Part shown: piece after piece, positions 7,324 to 14,592 of the stretch
How the letters are laid out: the number at the start of each line of letters is the position of its first letter
Numbering within the stretch: position 1 is the first letter of the stretch
Source of the DNA: JALYXS01 sp051003795
GTDB lineage: Bacteria > Acidobacteriota > Terriglobia > Bryobacterales > Bryobacteraceae
Assembly (NCBI GenBank): GCA_051003795.1
Contig: JBPCKZ010000090.1
Location: 1-14,816, forward strand
DNA length: 14,816 bases
Direction: 5' to 3'
Program-made: the position numbers and the translations under genes
The notes under the pieces: model-generated
What the model saw: the letters and a program-made list of their open reading frames with translations, nothing else
Database searches by the model: none
What the model was told of the DNA's origin: nothing

Positions 7324-8256
7324 TTAAGCCTGGCTCGGGAGACCCAGCAGCTTCGTGCCGTTTTCCCAGCGAATCTTACGGAAAACCTCCGGTTTTGACA
7401 TCCTCTGGGCTGCCGCCAGCGTCTCGCGCGCAATGCACTTCCCGCGGAGACGTGGCGAAGGGTTCGTGTTACCGCCTCCGCGCCCGTCGGAGCATGAGCA
7501 GTCGCTGCCGAACATGAGTTTATTCTGATGCCGGGCGAGGAACTCCGCCGTGAAGTCGGGGTCGCGGTTCAGGAAGTTGTTGCAGGAGTTCGCCGACATG
7601 TCGGCCCAGAGGTGCGGATAGTCCGAAAGCCATTTATCGCTGATGCCGCCGGGCTTGATCGGACCGCTTGGGTACGCGGTGTCGTAAGCGTAGTTCGAGC
7701 TCACGTTGGCCCAGAAGGTGTCCGCATGGGCGATGAACTTCGTCCTGGGAAACGCTTTCAGCATGGTGTCGAAGCGTTTGAAACCGCCGTTGAAGACACC
7801 GTTCCCGGAAGCCTGCGGCACGTCCCCGAAGTGGATCTGAATCGGTACGTTCAAGTCCGCGGCGAGCGCATACAGGCGCTTCATCTCGGGACCATCGCAC
7901 TCGACTTGATTCTTGATCTCGCCCAATCCGAGAGCGCCGTCCTTAACGGCTTTCGTCAGCAGGGCGGCGGATTCGGGCTGCGCCACGCCGGCGCTGACGA
8001 ACCACGCAAACCGGCCGGGATGCTTTTCAGCCAGCGCCCTCGATTGGTCGACCGACTGCACGCGCGTGAGCAGGACAGCCCTGGTGACGCCGCTGCCGTT
8101 AATGTGGGCGAGATTCGATTCGGGGTCGGCCCGCAGATGGAGATGGATGTCGAGCACCGGGCCGCCCCATTCATAGCGCTGCTGCGCCAAAAGCGACGCC
8201 GTCGAGGCGGCCGCGGCGGCACCGATCAACTGTCTTCGATTGATCGTGAATTCCAT
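7324..8256 (-). CDS. Tat-exported amidohydrolase (Amidohydro_2 family)
   Basis: A 310-residue TIM-barrel hydrolase or decarboxylase of the Amidohydro_2 group (PF04909). The chosen start, ATG at 8256, gives the signal NRRQLIGAAAAASTASLLAQ with the twin arginines at residues 7-8. An in-frame ATG 21 codons upstream (8319) would put a non-signal leader in front and is less likely. Metal-site candidates are Asp36-His38-His40 in VLDIHLHL, a His in IQIHFGD, His in FIAHADTF and Asp in MFGSDCS. Length and motif order fit a complete enzyme. Family members act on varied substrates (decarboxylases, lactonases, TIM-barrel hydrolases), so the reaction is not assigned. It lies just upstream of the sulfurtransferase in the same direction and may share its transcript. 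Confidence 0.88.
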   Translation of the reverse strand: MEFTINRRQLIGAAAAASTASLLAQQRYEWGGPVLDIHLHLRADPESNLAHINGSGVTRAVLLTRVQSVDQSRALAEKHPGRFAWFVSAGVAQPESAALLTKAVKDGALGLGEIKNQVECDGPEMKRLYALAADLNVPIQIHFGDVPQASGNGVFNGGFKRFDTMLKAFPRTKFIAHADTFWANVSSNYAYDTAYPSGPIKPGGISDKWLSDYPHLWADMSANSCNNFLNRDPDFTAEFLARHQNKLMFGSDCSCSDGRGGGNTNPSPRLRGKCIARETLAAAQRMSKPEVFRKIRWENGTKLLGLPSQA

Positions 8257-8476
8257 CACGAATATTCTACTCTTGTTCGCATATGCGGCATTCAGATAAG
8301 CCAAGCCCAATAATTTCAAGACGGTCTATCCCGCCGCCGAAAACCGCGCCCCAGCCTTCCAAAGCGGATCGCGATGCGGCGCTCGAGCTGATTAGCCGGG
8401 CCGCCGCCGCAAGCCCAACGGCTACCGGCAACGCCGTCATCTCGCAGGAGCCCGCGGCGCCGGCTACGGCGACTGA
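8257..8476. other. Intergenic stretch, no convincing gene
   Basis: This 220-bp gap separates the minus-strand amidohydrolase start from the quinoprotein remnant. It holds a plus-strand frame of 65 codons (8283-8480) rich in Ala, Pro and Thr. Its end (TATGNAVISQEPAAPATATD) abuts the remnant but is out of frame with it, so it may be the degraded 5' part of that gene. Divergent promoters may lie at 8257-8300, but none is clear. Confidence 0.4.
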
Positions 8477-9227
8477 CTGACCTTCAGGTACGATCCGGAG
8501 CCGACCGGATGGGCTGGTGGAGAAGCCAAACTAACCAGAGACAATGTCAGCCGGTTGCAGCTGCTCTGGAAGTATCAAACCGGCCCCGCGCCGAACAACG
8601 TAAATCGCTATTCGACGATGATGGATCCTCTGGTGGTTGAAAACGCGCCGACGCGGGACGGTCCGCGCAAGATTGTCTTCCTTGCCACTGCGGAAAACAA
8701 CGTGTACGTGATCGACGCGGAAAAAGGAACGCTCATCTGGACACGCAGCTACCCGAATACGGCTAAGCCGCCGGTCGTCGACAAGCGGGAATTGCCCGAA
8801 CAACCTGAATGCCACGCCGGTCGTCGACAAGCGGAGCGGCACGCTTTATTTCCTCCCGACTGACGGCAAACCGCGCGGCGTGAGCCTTTCCAACGGCGAA
8901 GACAGATTTCCCGCCACCGCTGTCGTGCGTCCTTATTCGTGCAATTTCAGCCTCAATCTGGTGGGCGGCACGATCTACACCTCGACTACCCGCGGCCGGC
9001 AAAGCATCCGGAATCTGGGGCCGCGGCGGAATTGTCAAGACTCGTTCGGTATGCTTGGCCAGACCGCCGACGGAGCGTCGCAGAGGATGGTGGCAAGTGA
9101 AAATGGGCGTTTCCGATTTCGCCCGACTCTGGCAAACCGGAGGCAATCCACTGGGACGCATAGGCAGGCGCGCCCGTTTATCTTAGTCGATGCCAAAGGG
9201 GCGTTGTGGATTCGAACCGAGACCTAA
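8477..9227 (+). pseudogene. Decayed PQQ-dependent quinoprotein dehydrogenase fragment
   Basis: Three plus-strand frames each carry pieces of one beta-propeller quinoprotein. Frame A (8477 to about 8790) reads RYDPEPTGWAGGEAKLTRDN, then LLWKYQTG and NNVYVIDAEKGTLIWT, a typical PQQ-propeller blade. Frame B (from about 8793) continues with CPNNLNATPVVDKRSGTLYF and LPTDGKPRGVSLSNGED. Frame C (8998 to about 9045) gives GKASGIWGRGGIVKTR, and frame B resumes at 9045 with FGMLGQTADG. The order matches the N-terminal half of acidobacterial PQQ-binding proteins, so at least three frame changes and probably an internal deletion near 8995 have occurred. No start codon with a ribosome site and no C-terminal half was found. 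After about 9075 the match fades, and the boundary at 9227 is the last open frame B stop. Assembly error could explain part of this, but not all. Confidence 0.7.
8769..8834 (+). repeat. 20-bp exact direct repeat inside the quinoprotein remnant
   Basis: CGCCGGTCGTCGACAAGCGG is found at 8769-8788 and again at 8815-8834, offset 46 bp. Only the second copy fits the expected protein (NATPVVDKRSG). The first sits exactly where the reading frame breaks, so it may be a templated insertion or local conversion that caused one of the frameshifts. Confidence 0.85.
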
Positions 9228-9395
9228 AGGAGTTAGGTGAGGTCGCTTGCACCCCCCTTTTCTCAATAGAATTTTCGTGGCTCCCCCTCGTGGATGCTTT
9301 GCGATCGTGGTTGAGGCGAAAACACCCCCCGGATAGCGTGTAACACATTTCCCACCGCGTCTTGACCGGACACCTTCCTGCAGCACCGGCTGAGA
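9228..9395. other. Intergenic stretch between convergent units
   Basis: No gene is seen. The stretch contains a C-rich run (9252-9257) and part of a tRNA-like 3' arm on the minus strand that reaches back to about 9195. No terminator hairpin with a T-tract was recognised for either flanking gene. Confidence 0.4.
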
Positions 9396-11690
9396 TCAGG
9401 TTGACGGAAGACGGCGCCGCAGTTCGTCGAAGAAGTTCAACAGAATGGTTGCGTGGACCGTATTCGGCTCGCTCCCGGATTCAGGGGGAGCGAGCACTAC
9501 AAAGCGCCGGCCATCCGGTGTTATGTCCAGATTCCAAAGGGCGTTGTTATTTGGCCGGAAGAGCAGCGCTGGCGACCATTGCCTGGGTTTCTCCAGGATG
9601 AACGAGTCATGATTGGCCGTGTAGCGGACGACCATGATGCGATTGTCGGAATTCAGATAGAACAGTTCCCTGCGATTGCGCGACCAGACGGGGAACTTTG
9701 CCCCGCTTTCCGATTCCGACACCGACCACCGGCCTGCCGAAGACTCGGACGGAAACGGGCGCACCGTAATTTGGCCACCCTTTCCCCCGCCGTTGGTAGA
9801 TACATATGCGATCCAGCGGCCGTCGGGTGAAAAGGCAGGGTCTACCTGGCTGAGGGATTCGCGCGCGAGCGGCTCCGGCTTCCCCGCTTTGGGATGGTCC
9901 GGATCGTTCAAATCCAGCGGCAGCGTCCAAATCTCAAACCCCTTATCCTTGCCAGTCCGCACAAAAGCGATGGTGCGTCCATCGGGGGAAATCGAAAACG
10001 TTTGAAGCGGAGTTCTCTCGCCGAACAACTTCTCAGGCTGGCTCGAACCATCGCCGCGGATCCACCAGATGCCGAATTCGCCGTTGCTCGCGGGAACATC
10101 CGAGCTGTAAACAATGTGCTGTCTGTCCGGCGTCCAGACCGGATGTCGGTTCAGAGCGGCATCGAAGGTCAACCTGGTTGCGGTGCCGCGTTGGAGGTCG
10201 TGAACGAAGAGGTCTCCTGCGACTGCCAGCGCCAACCGGTTGCCGTCCGGCGAAAGGCGAGGGGTCTCCGCCTGCCGCGATAGGTCGATGGAAGGGCTCA
10301 CAACCCGCTGTGACTTTCCGGCGCTATCCAGCCAGGCAATTGGGGCGACTCTTGCCGACGCGCTCGTGTACAGCAGAATCCCGGTCCGGGAAAAAGAGAC
10401 CGGGCTGGAATCGTCGATATCTTCAAGCAAGGGCGTCGGCGCGCCGTGTATCTCCAAACGCCCGAGATCGAACGGTACGCCGTAGAGCGTCCCCTGACGG
10501 ATATATATTAGGTGGCCGCTTGGCAGGTAGCGCCCAAAATTACCGCGCCGAACCACCTTGACCCGTCCCGACTTAAGCGAAAGAACTTCGATGTTGGCGC
10601 TGTCGGAAGCGGCAGCGGAAGCTGCGACGAGGCCGGTGAACAAAACGTTCTCGCCGCCGGGCAGAACCTGCGGCCAACGCCAGGTCCGCTCGCCGTGCCG
10701 CTCCGGCTTACCGATGAGTTGCGGTTCACCCCCGACCGCAGGCACGCGGAACAGATGGAATCGATCCAAATTGGCAATGATCGCGCCGTCCTCTCCCCAG
10801 GAGGCGCCGCGCTCCAGGCCGGCATTATCGCACAACGAAACGACCTCGCCGCCTTGCAGGGGAGTCTTCTTCAACTTCTTGCCGGCGAAGAATCCGATCC
10901 ACTGGCCATCCGGAGAAAAGAAAGGATCGACTGCTCCTTCGGTACCTGCAAGTATGGTGACTATGGACTGGTCGAGGCGGCGCATTGCCAGTTTCTCACC
11001 GCCATCCGCCGCCTTCGCGGCGAAAACGAAACGTGTTCCGTCAGGCGAGATCATTGGGTTAAAGAATGCCCGTCCCCGGATTGCTTCGGGTCCCAAGTCA
11101 ACCCTGAAGCGCATCATTGGCCGATCCACCGCAGGTCGATCCACCGGCCGCGTGGCGCGCCATAGCAGCGCTCCGGAGATTGCCGCAGCTACCGACGCAA
11201 GACCTGCGATCGTCCACGGAAGCCCGGTCGAAAGCTTCGGTTTTAGGCCGCGGGTTGCCCCACGCGCGCGAGGTGGTTGGGCATCCGCCCAACGCTCCGG
11301 CCGTTCGCCGAATGCTTGCGGCATCTCTCGGGTTGGTTCGAGCGGGTGGCCGTTGTGAGGAACGGCGTCGACTGGCGCGATGAACCGATAGCCGCGCTTC
11401 GGTAACGTTTCGATGAAGCGGGGGCTTTCCGCCGAGTCACCCAAGGCGTCGCGGAGGTGATTGACCGTTTTGTTCAGGCCGCGATCGAAATCGACAAACG
11501 TGTCGCCCGCCCAGAGCTGTTTTTTAAGTTCATCCCGCGATACTACTTCGCCTGGGTGCGCCAGCAGAAGCAGGAGGATTTGGAAAGGCTGGTCCCGGAG
11601 TTTGATCCTCACACCCTGCTTGCGCAATTCGCCCGTGTGGAGGTCGACTTCGAATACACCAAAATGGATCGGGCGGCCATTTTCCAACAT
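9396..11690 (-). CDS. Winged-helix regulator with one TM helix and a WD40/TolB-like propeller
   Basis: A 764-residue membrane-anchored transcription regulator of the CadC/ToxR-like layout common in Acidobacteria. Residues about 8-106 form an OmpR/PhoB-type winged helix, ending in the recognisable ETLPKRGYRFIAPV hairpin. A basic/proline linker and one membrane helix (about 157-177, WTIAGLASVAAAISGALLW) follow. The remainder is a periplasmic propeller with repeated PD40-type motifs: SPDGTRFVFA, SPDGQWIGFF, SPDGNRLALA, SPDGRTIAFV, SPDGRWIAYV and TPDGRRFVVL. The DNA-binding part would be cytoplasmic and the propeller a sensor or protein-binding domain. ATG at 11690 is preferred over GTG at 11696 because GAGG lies seven bases upstream of the ATG. 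TATACT at 11715-11710 is a possible -10 but sits very close to the start. It is divergent from the PEP-CTERM/arylsulfotransferase genes, which it may control. Confidence 0.9.
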   Translation of the reverse strand: MLENGRPIHFGVFEVDLHTGELRKQGVRIKLRDQPFQILLLLLAHPGEVVSRDELKKQLWAGDTFVDFDRGLNKTVNHLRDALGDSAESPRFIETLPKRGYRFIAPVDAVPHNGHPLEPTREMPQAFGERPERWADAQPPRARGATRGLKPKLSTGLPWTIAGLASVAAAISGALLWRATRPVDRPAVDRPMMRFRVDLGPEAIRGRAFFNPMISPDGTRFVFAAKAADGGEKLAMRRLDQSIVTILAGTEGAVDPFFSPDGQWIGFFAGKKLKKTPLQGGEVVSLCDNAGLERGASWGEDGAIIANLDRFHLFRVPAVGGEPQLIGKPERHGERTWRWPQVLPGGENVLFTGLVAASAAASDSANIEVLSLKSGRVKVVRRGNFGRYLPSGHLIYIRQGTLYGVPFDLGRLEIHGAPTPLLEDIDDSSPVSFSRTGILLYTSASARVAPIAWLDSAGKSQRVVSPSIDLSRQAETPRLSPDGNRLALAVAGDLFVHDLQRGTATRLTFDAALNRHPVWTPDRQHIVYSSDVPASNGEFGIWWIRGDGSSQPEKLFGERTPLQTFSISPDGRTIAFVRTGKDKGFEIWTLPLDLNDPDHPKAGKPEPLARESLSQVDPAFSPDGRWIAYVSTNGGGKGGQITVRPFPSESSAGRWSVSESESGAKFPVWSRNRRELFYLNSDNRIMVVRYTANHDSFILEKPRQWSPALLFRPNNNALWNLDITPDGRRFVVLAPPESGSEPNTVHATILLNFFDELRRRLPST

Positions 11691-11697
11691 ACTCACG

Positions 11698-11701
11698 CCT
11701 C
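11698..11701 (-). promoter_or_regulatory. Ribosome-binding site choosing ATG 11690
   Basis: GAGG on the minus strand ends seven bases before ATG at 11690 but only one base before the in-frame GTG at 11696, which favours the ATG as the regulator start. Confidence 0.5.
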
Positions 11702-11838
11702 GTAGATCGAGTATACATCGCGTTTCACATGTCTCGATAAAGCTCTGTCTTCCGGGGAGTTAGGCGGGAATGTCATGGGAACATAAAATTCACAACCCCT
11801 GGATTGACTTTCCTCGGCTACCAATGCCAATCTGGCTC

Positions 11839-11914
11839 AAAGCAAGAACGACAAGGAGGGACTGGCAATGCAAGATCCACAAGAGAAAAGCACGAGACGA
11901 ACCGCCTCGATTGC
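11839..11914 (+). repeat. Direct repeat copy 1: translation-initiation module
   Basis: This 76-bp segment is about 90% identical to 12598-12674. It carries AAGGAGGG at 11853-11860, an ATG at 11868 and the codons for the start of a signal peptide (MQDPQEKSTRRTAS). It has one base fewer than copy 2 just before the ATG, so the ATG is in a different frame from the downstream PEP-CTERM gene. It looks like a duplicate of the arylsulfotransferase gene start, now uncoupled from any long gene. Confidence 0.85.
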
Positions 11915-11963
11915 CTTTTTTGGCCGGAGGCGCTGCGATCGCAAAATGGAAATCCCAGCTTAG
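11868..11963 (+). other. 31-codon ORF behind a strong Shine-Dalgarno; leader peptide or gene-start relic
   Basis: ATG at 11868 is preceded at seven bases by AAGGAGGG and opens a frame of 31 codons ending in TAG at 11961. The first 14 residues (MQDPQEKSTRRTAS) match the signal peptide start of the arylsulfotransferase protein. The rest is basic (FFGRRRCDRK). A T6 run at 11916-11921 lies where the frame leaves a hydrophobic alternative (LAGGAAIA), so a one-base change may have broken a signal peptide. It could act as a leader ORF 19 bp before the PEP-CTERM start. Function is unproven. Confidence 0.35.
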
Positions 11964-11982
11964 ATTCCCCCGGCAGGGATAC

Positions 11983-12557
11983 ATGCGAGTGAGTACGCGT
12001 ACGATCACATTTGCGGCGATGGTGCTTATCACGGCGAGCAGCACCATAGCAGGCACGATCACAATCAACGACCTGACCGACACAGTCACCATCACCGACG
12101 GTACTGGCGGCCGTCTCAACTTGTCCAACGGCTGCACCGCGGAGATGTGCTCCTTCAGTATCACGGGGCTCGCAGGTACCGCCAGTGTTTCACCTGACAT
12201 TGGGGAAGTGACGATGCAAGAAAGCCCGACCGATGCAAGCAGCCCTTTTTCCGACTTTCTCGCTCTCTCGAATACGACCACCACCACTAGCTCCTGGCAG
12301 TTCGCCTCCAACACAGAGGGCGTGACGCTCACACCGCCAGGCATTGGTCCCTTCAGAGCCCTGCCTGAATTCGGAACACCGCAACTGGGGGTAACCATCA
12401 CCTATTTGAGCGCGTCCGGCGGTCCCTTGGGTACCGACACCATTTTCCTTCAGTCGGACCCCGGAGAGGTGCCCGAGCCTACCTCCTGGATTATGGGCCT
12501 CGCCGGACTCGGATTTATGGTTTCACGGCTCTTCGTCGGCGCTTTTCTGGCGTCTGA
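11983..12557 (+). CDS. PEP-CTERM sorting-domain protein, native stop apparently lost
   Basis: Exported protein with a Sec signal (MRVSTRTITFAAMVLITASS), a Thr/Ser-rich beta-type body of about 140 residues of unknown function, and a C-terminal sorting tag. The tag is VPEP at residues 163-166 followed by the hydrophobic TSWIMGLAGLGFMVS. Such tags are processed by exosortase at the inner membrane, and no exosortase gene is in this window. The start ATG at 11983 has AGGG five bases upstream. After FMVSR the frame does not end. It runs without a stop into the arylsulfotransferase gene, to 14592. In the -1 frame the DNA at 12528-12557 reads ALRRRFSGV then TGA, exactly the basic tail and stop expected for PEP-CTERM. 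One extra base near 12526-12531 would restore it. The end given here is that reconstructed stop. Sequencing error, real fusion and frameshifting all remain possible. Confidence 0.7.
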
Positions 12558-12597
12558 TCGCCAGCCGCTTCCATCAGCCGGCTTGCCGCAGCGGTTT

Positions 12598-12674
12598 AAA
12601 GCAAGGACGACAAGGAGGGACTGGGAAATGCAAGATCTACAAAAGAAAATCACGAGACGAACCGCCTCGTTTGC
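12598..12674 (+). repeat. Direct repeat copy 2: functional start of the arylsulfotransferase gene
   Basis: This 77-bp segment matches 11839-11914 with about seven differences, including one inserted base before the ATG. It includes the tract GCAAGGACGACAAGGAGGGA, the ATG at 12628 and the first 15 codons of the signal peptide. The repeat units are 759 bp apart and bracket the PEP-CTERM gene. Confidence 0.85.
12612..12619 (+). promoter_or_regulatory. Strong ribosome-binding site for the arylsulfotransferase gene
   Basis: AAGGAGGG sits eight bases before ATG 12628, with a signal peptide directly after. This argues for independent initiation here, even though the upstream PEP-CTERM frame reads through in phase. 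Confidence 0.75.
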
Positions 12675-14592
12675 AGCGGCGGTCCTTTTAGCGGGAGCCG
12701 CCACGGGCAACTTCTGCTACGCGGACATGTTGAGCACCACCGCCGCGGTGAGGCCGAATAATTCGCTGCTTGTAGATGTTCAAGTGACGACCGGCGCCAG
12801 CGTGGCGCACGTTTTGATCACCTACCAGACCACGGGAGTCGATCCGCTGGTTTCCCGCTTCACCCAAGTCTTCGCCACCGGCTCGACCCCGATCACCATC
12901 GGAAGGTTGAGGGCCAACCGGACATACTCATACACCGTGGAGGGTTTCGACCGCGACGGCGCCCCGGTGGGCAATGCGAGCGGGAGCTTCACGACCGGCC
13001 CGCTGCCGCCGCCCCTATTGACGAACACTTACACGCTTACAGGGCGTACGACGGCGCCGCTCGTCATTGTGCAGGACAATCAGGCGGGCTTCCGGGGCTG
13101 GGTGGGCTTAGACCTCCACTCCTCCGATGCGCCACAGATCGTCTGGTACGACAGCAACGATCCGAGCAACGCGTCCGGCGTACTGCAAGTCGACGCCGTG
13201 GGATCGATCATTCGCGAGCGGAACGGGAATATGCTCTTTGGGGATGCAGGAACGGGTGGTCCCACGGCCTTGGACGCTTTCTATCGCTCGATAGCGCCCG
13301 ACGGGACCGTTCTTGCCGAGAGCCTGCCCGATTGCGGCGTGGCGCGGCCGCAGGCGTTGCCGGCGCCTGCGGGCTGGATCTGGGGCCAGGGAAACGACTG
13401 GCACGAACAGCTCGTTCCCGGCGCCGACGGCGTCCGCGGCACGGTCCTCCACCTTGGCAAGATCTTCAAGGACTCGTTCTTCGACGCAGGTCAGGCTTCG
13501 CAGGGGAAGCGGTTGCAGGCGGGGAGCACCATTCGCCGCTGGAACCCCGCGGCGGGGACGGACGAGACCGTGTGGGACCCGTTCAACTTCCTCGATCCGT
13601 TGACCGAGAGGACGAATGCATCGAACTCCGATCCAGGAAACAGCTCCGATTTGGTCAGTGCGTTTCCTTGCGCGGGAGCCTCGCTTCAGAGCGAGGAGTG
13701 GATGCACGCGAACTCGCTCCAGGTCGCGCCGACGGGTGTGATCCTCATGTCGGTGAGGTACCTCGATACGGTGATCGCGATCTCGCCACAGTTGGACCGA
13801 ATCGCGTGGCGAATCGGGCGTTTCAAGAGCGACTTTAGTTTCCCCAACCCAAGCGACAAGTTTTACCACGAGCATTACGTCCGCATGCTCGAGAACGGAA
13901 ATCTCCTCCTCTTCGACAACGGAAACGGCCGTCCGGCGGCTGAAGGCGGGCTGTACACCCGCGCGCTGGAGCTCGCTCTGGACTGGCGCTCGATGACAGC
14001 CGCCAAGGTGTGGGAATATCGTCACCAGGTCGGCGCCGGCGGCGGAACTCCGGTCTACAAATACGCGGATAGAGTGGGCGCCGCCCAGCGCCTCGCGAAT
14101 GGCAACACTATCGTCTGGTTCGGCGCCGACATCGATCCCACAACCCTCAAAGCGAAGAGCCCGCAGACATACACGCTCGTCGAAGCGGACGCCAGCCCAG
14201 AGGCCGGCGCCTTGGCGGTCTTGGACGTGCAGATTCCTCCGGGAACTGGCTTTCCCTATCGGGCGCTGCCGGTGGAAACGCTCTTCGGGGAAGTCCCGAC
14301 CCATGGTGAGGAGCCATCCCTGACTGCATCGCCAAACCCCATACGTGTCATGGGCGCCGCGTATGGAATCACGACCATCAACTGGAATGCGCCAAACGTG
14401 TCCGGCGTCGAGATTCACGTTGGCAGCCCGAATGGCCCGCTTTTCGCGTCTGGAGGAATTCAAGGATCGGCGCAAACCGGCCTTTGGGTGCCTGACGGCA
14501 TGACCTTCTATCTGCAGGATGTCACCAACGGAAAACCGCTAACCGCAAGCAATACGCTGGCCACGCTCATCGTTCATTTGCAGAGGGTTTAA
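12628..14592 (+). CDS. Exported arylsulfotransferase (ASST)-family protein
   Basis: A 654-residue exported protein. Its N-terminus (MQDLQKKITRRTASFAAAVL, then a hydrophobic run ending near NFCYADM) is a signal peptide. Residues about 35-130 look like a fibronectin-III/Ig-type domain ending GSFTTGPLPPP. The central propeller (about 135-550) carries ASST-family landmarks: WGQGNDWHEQLV, EEWMHANSLQ (His360) and YHEHYVRMLENGNLLLFDNG (His414, His416). A C-terminal Ig-like domain of ~90 residues (from SLTASPNPI, about 562) follows. ASST proteins transfer sulfate between phenolic compounds by a catalytic histidine. Many bacterial members of this fold have not been tested, so activity is not assured. 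The start is set by the strong ribosome site. A longer product fused to the PEP-CTERM protein is possible in frame. No recognisable partner such as a dedicated disulfide oxidase lies nearby. Confidence 0.85.
   Translation: MQDLQKKITRRTASFAAAVLLAGAATGNFCYADMLSTTAAVRPNNSLLVDVQVTTGASVAHVLITYQTTGVDPLVSRFTQVFATGSTPITIGRLRANRTYSYTVEGFDRDGAPVGNASGSFTTGPLPPPLLTNTYTLTGRTTAPLVIVQDNQAGFRGWVGLDLHSSDAPQIVWYDSNDPSNASGVLQVDAVGSIIRERNGNMLFGDAGTGGPTALDAFYRSIAPDGTVLAESLPDCGVARPQALPAPAGWIWGQGNDWHEQLVPGADGVRGTVLHLGKIFKDSFFDAGQASQGKRLQAGSTIRRWNPAAGTDETVWDPFNFLDPLTERTNASNSDPGNSSDLVSAFPCAGASLQSEEWMHANSLQVAPTGVILMSVRYLDTVIAISPQLDRIAWRIGRFKSDFSFPNPSDKFYHEHYVRMLENGNLLLFDNGNGRPAAEGGLYTRALELALDWRSMTAAKVWEYRHQVGAGGGTPVYKYADRVGAAQRLANGNTIVWFGADIDPTTLKAKSPQTYTLVEADASPEAGALAVLDVQIPPGTGFPYRALPVETLFGEVPTHGEEPSLTASPNPIRVMGAAYGITTINWNAPNVSGVEIHVGSPNGPLFASGGIQGSAQTGLWVPDGMTFYLQDVTNGKPLTASNTLATLIVHLQRV

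Noticed and set aside
8283..8480. 65-codon plus-strand ORF before the quinoprotein remnant
   Set aside because: Low-complexity Ala/Pro/Thr composition, no ribosome site, and it overlaps the upstream alternative start of the amidohydrolase. More likely chance or the decayed 5' part of the remnant.
11804..11835. TTGACT at 11804-11809 as a -35 box
   Set aside because: No acceptable -10 hexamer is found 16-18 bases downstream, so a promoter call was not made.
11770..11982. Upstream extension of the PEP-CTERM frame to ATG 11770
   Set aside because: It would place 71 basic, non-signal residues before a good Sec signal, has no ribosome site at 11770, and runs through repeat copy 1 out of frame with its own ATG. 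The start at 11983 is more credible.
13108..14475. 455-codon minus-strand frame antisense to the arylsulfotransferase gene
   Set aside because: Arginine-rich without domain motifs, and the plus strand carries clear ASST motifs throughout. Antisense shadow of a high-GC gene.
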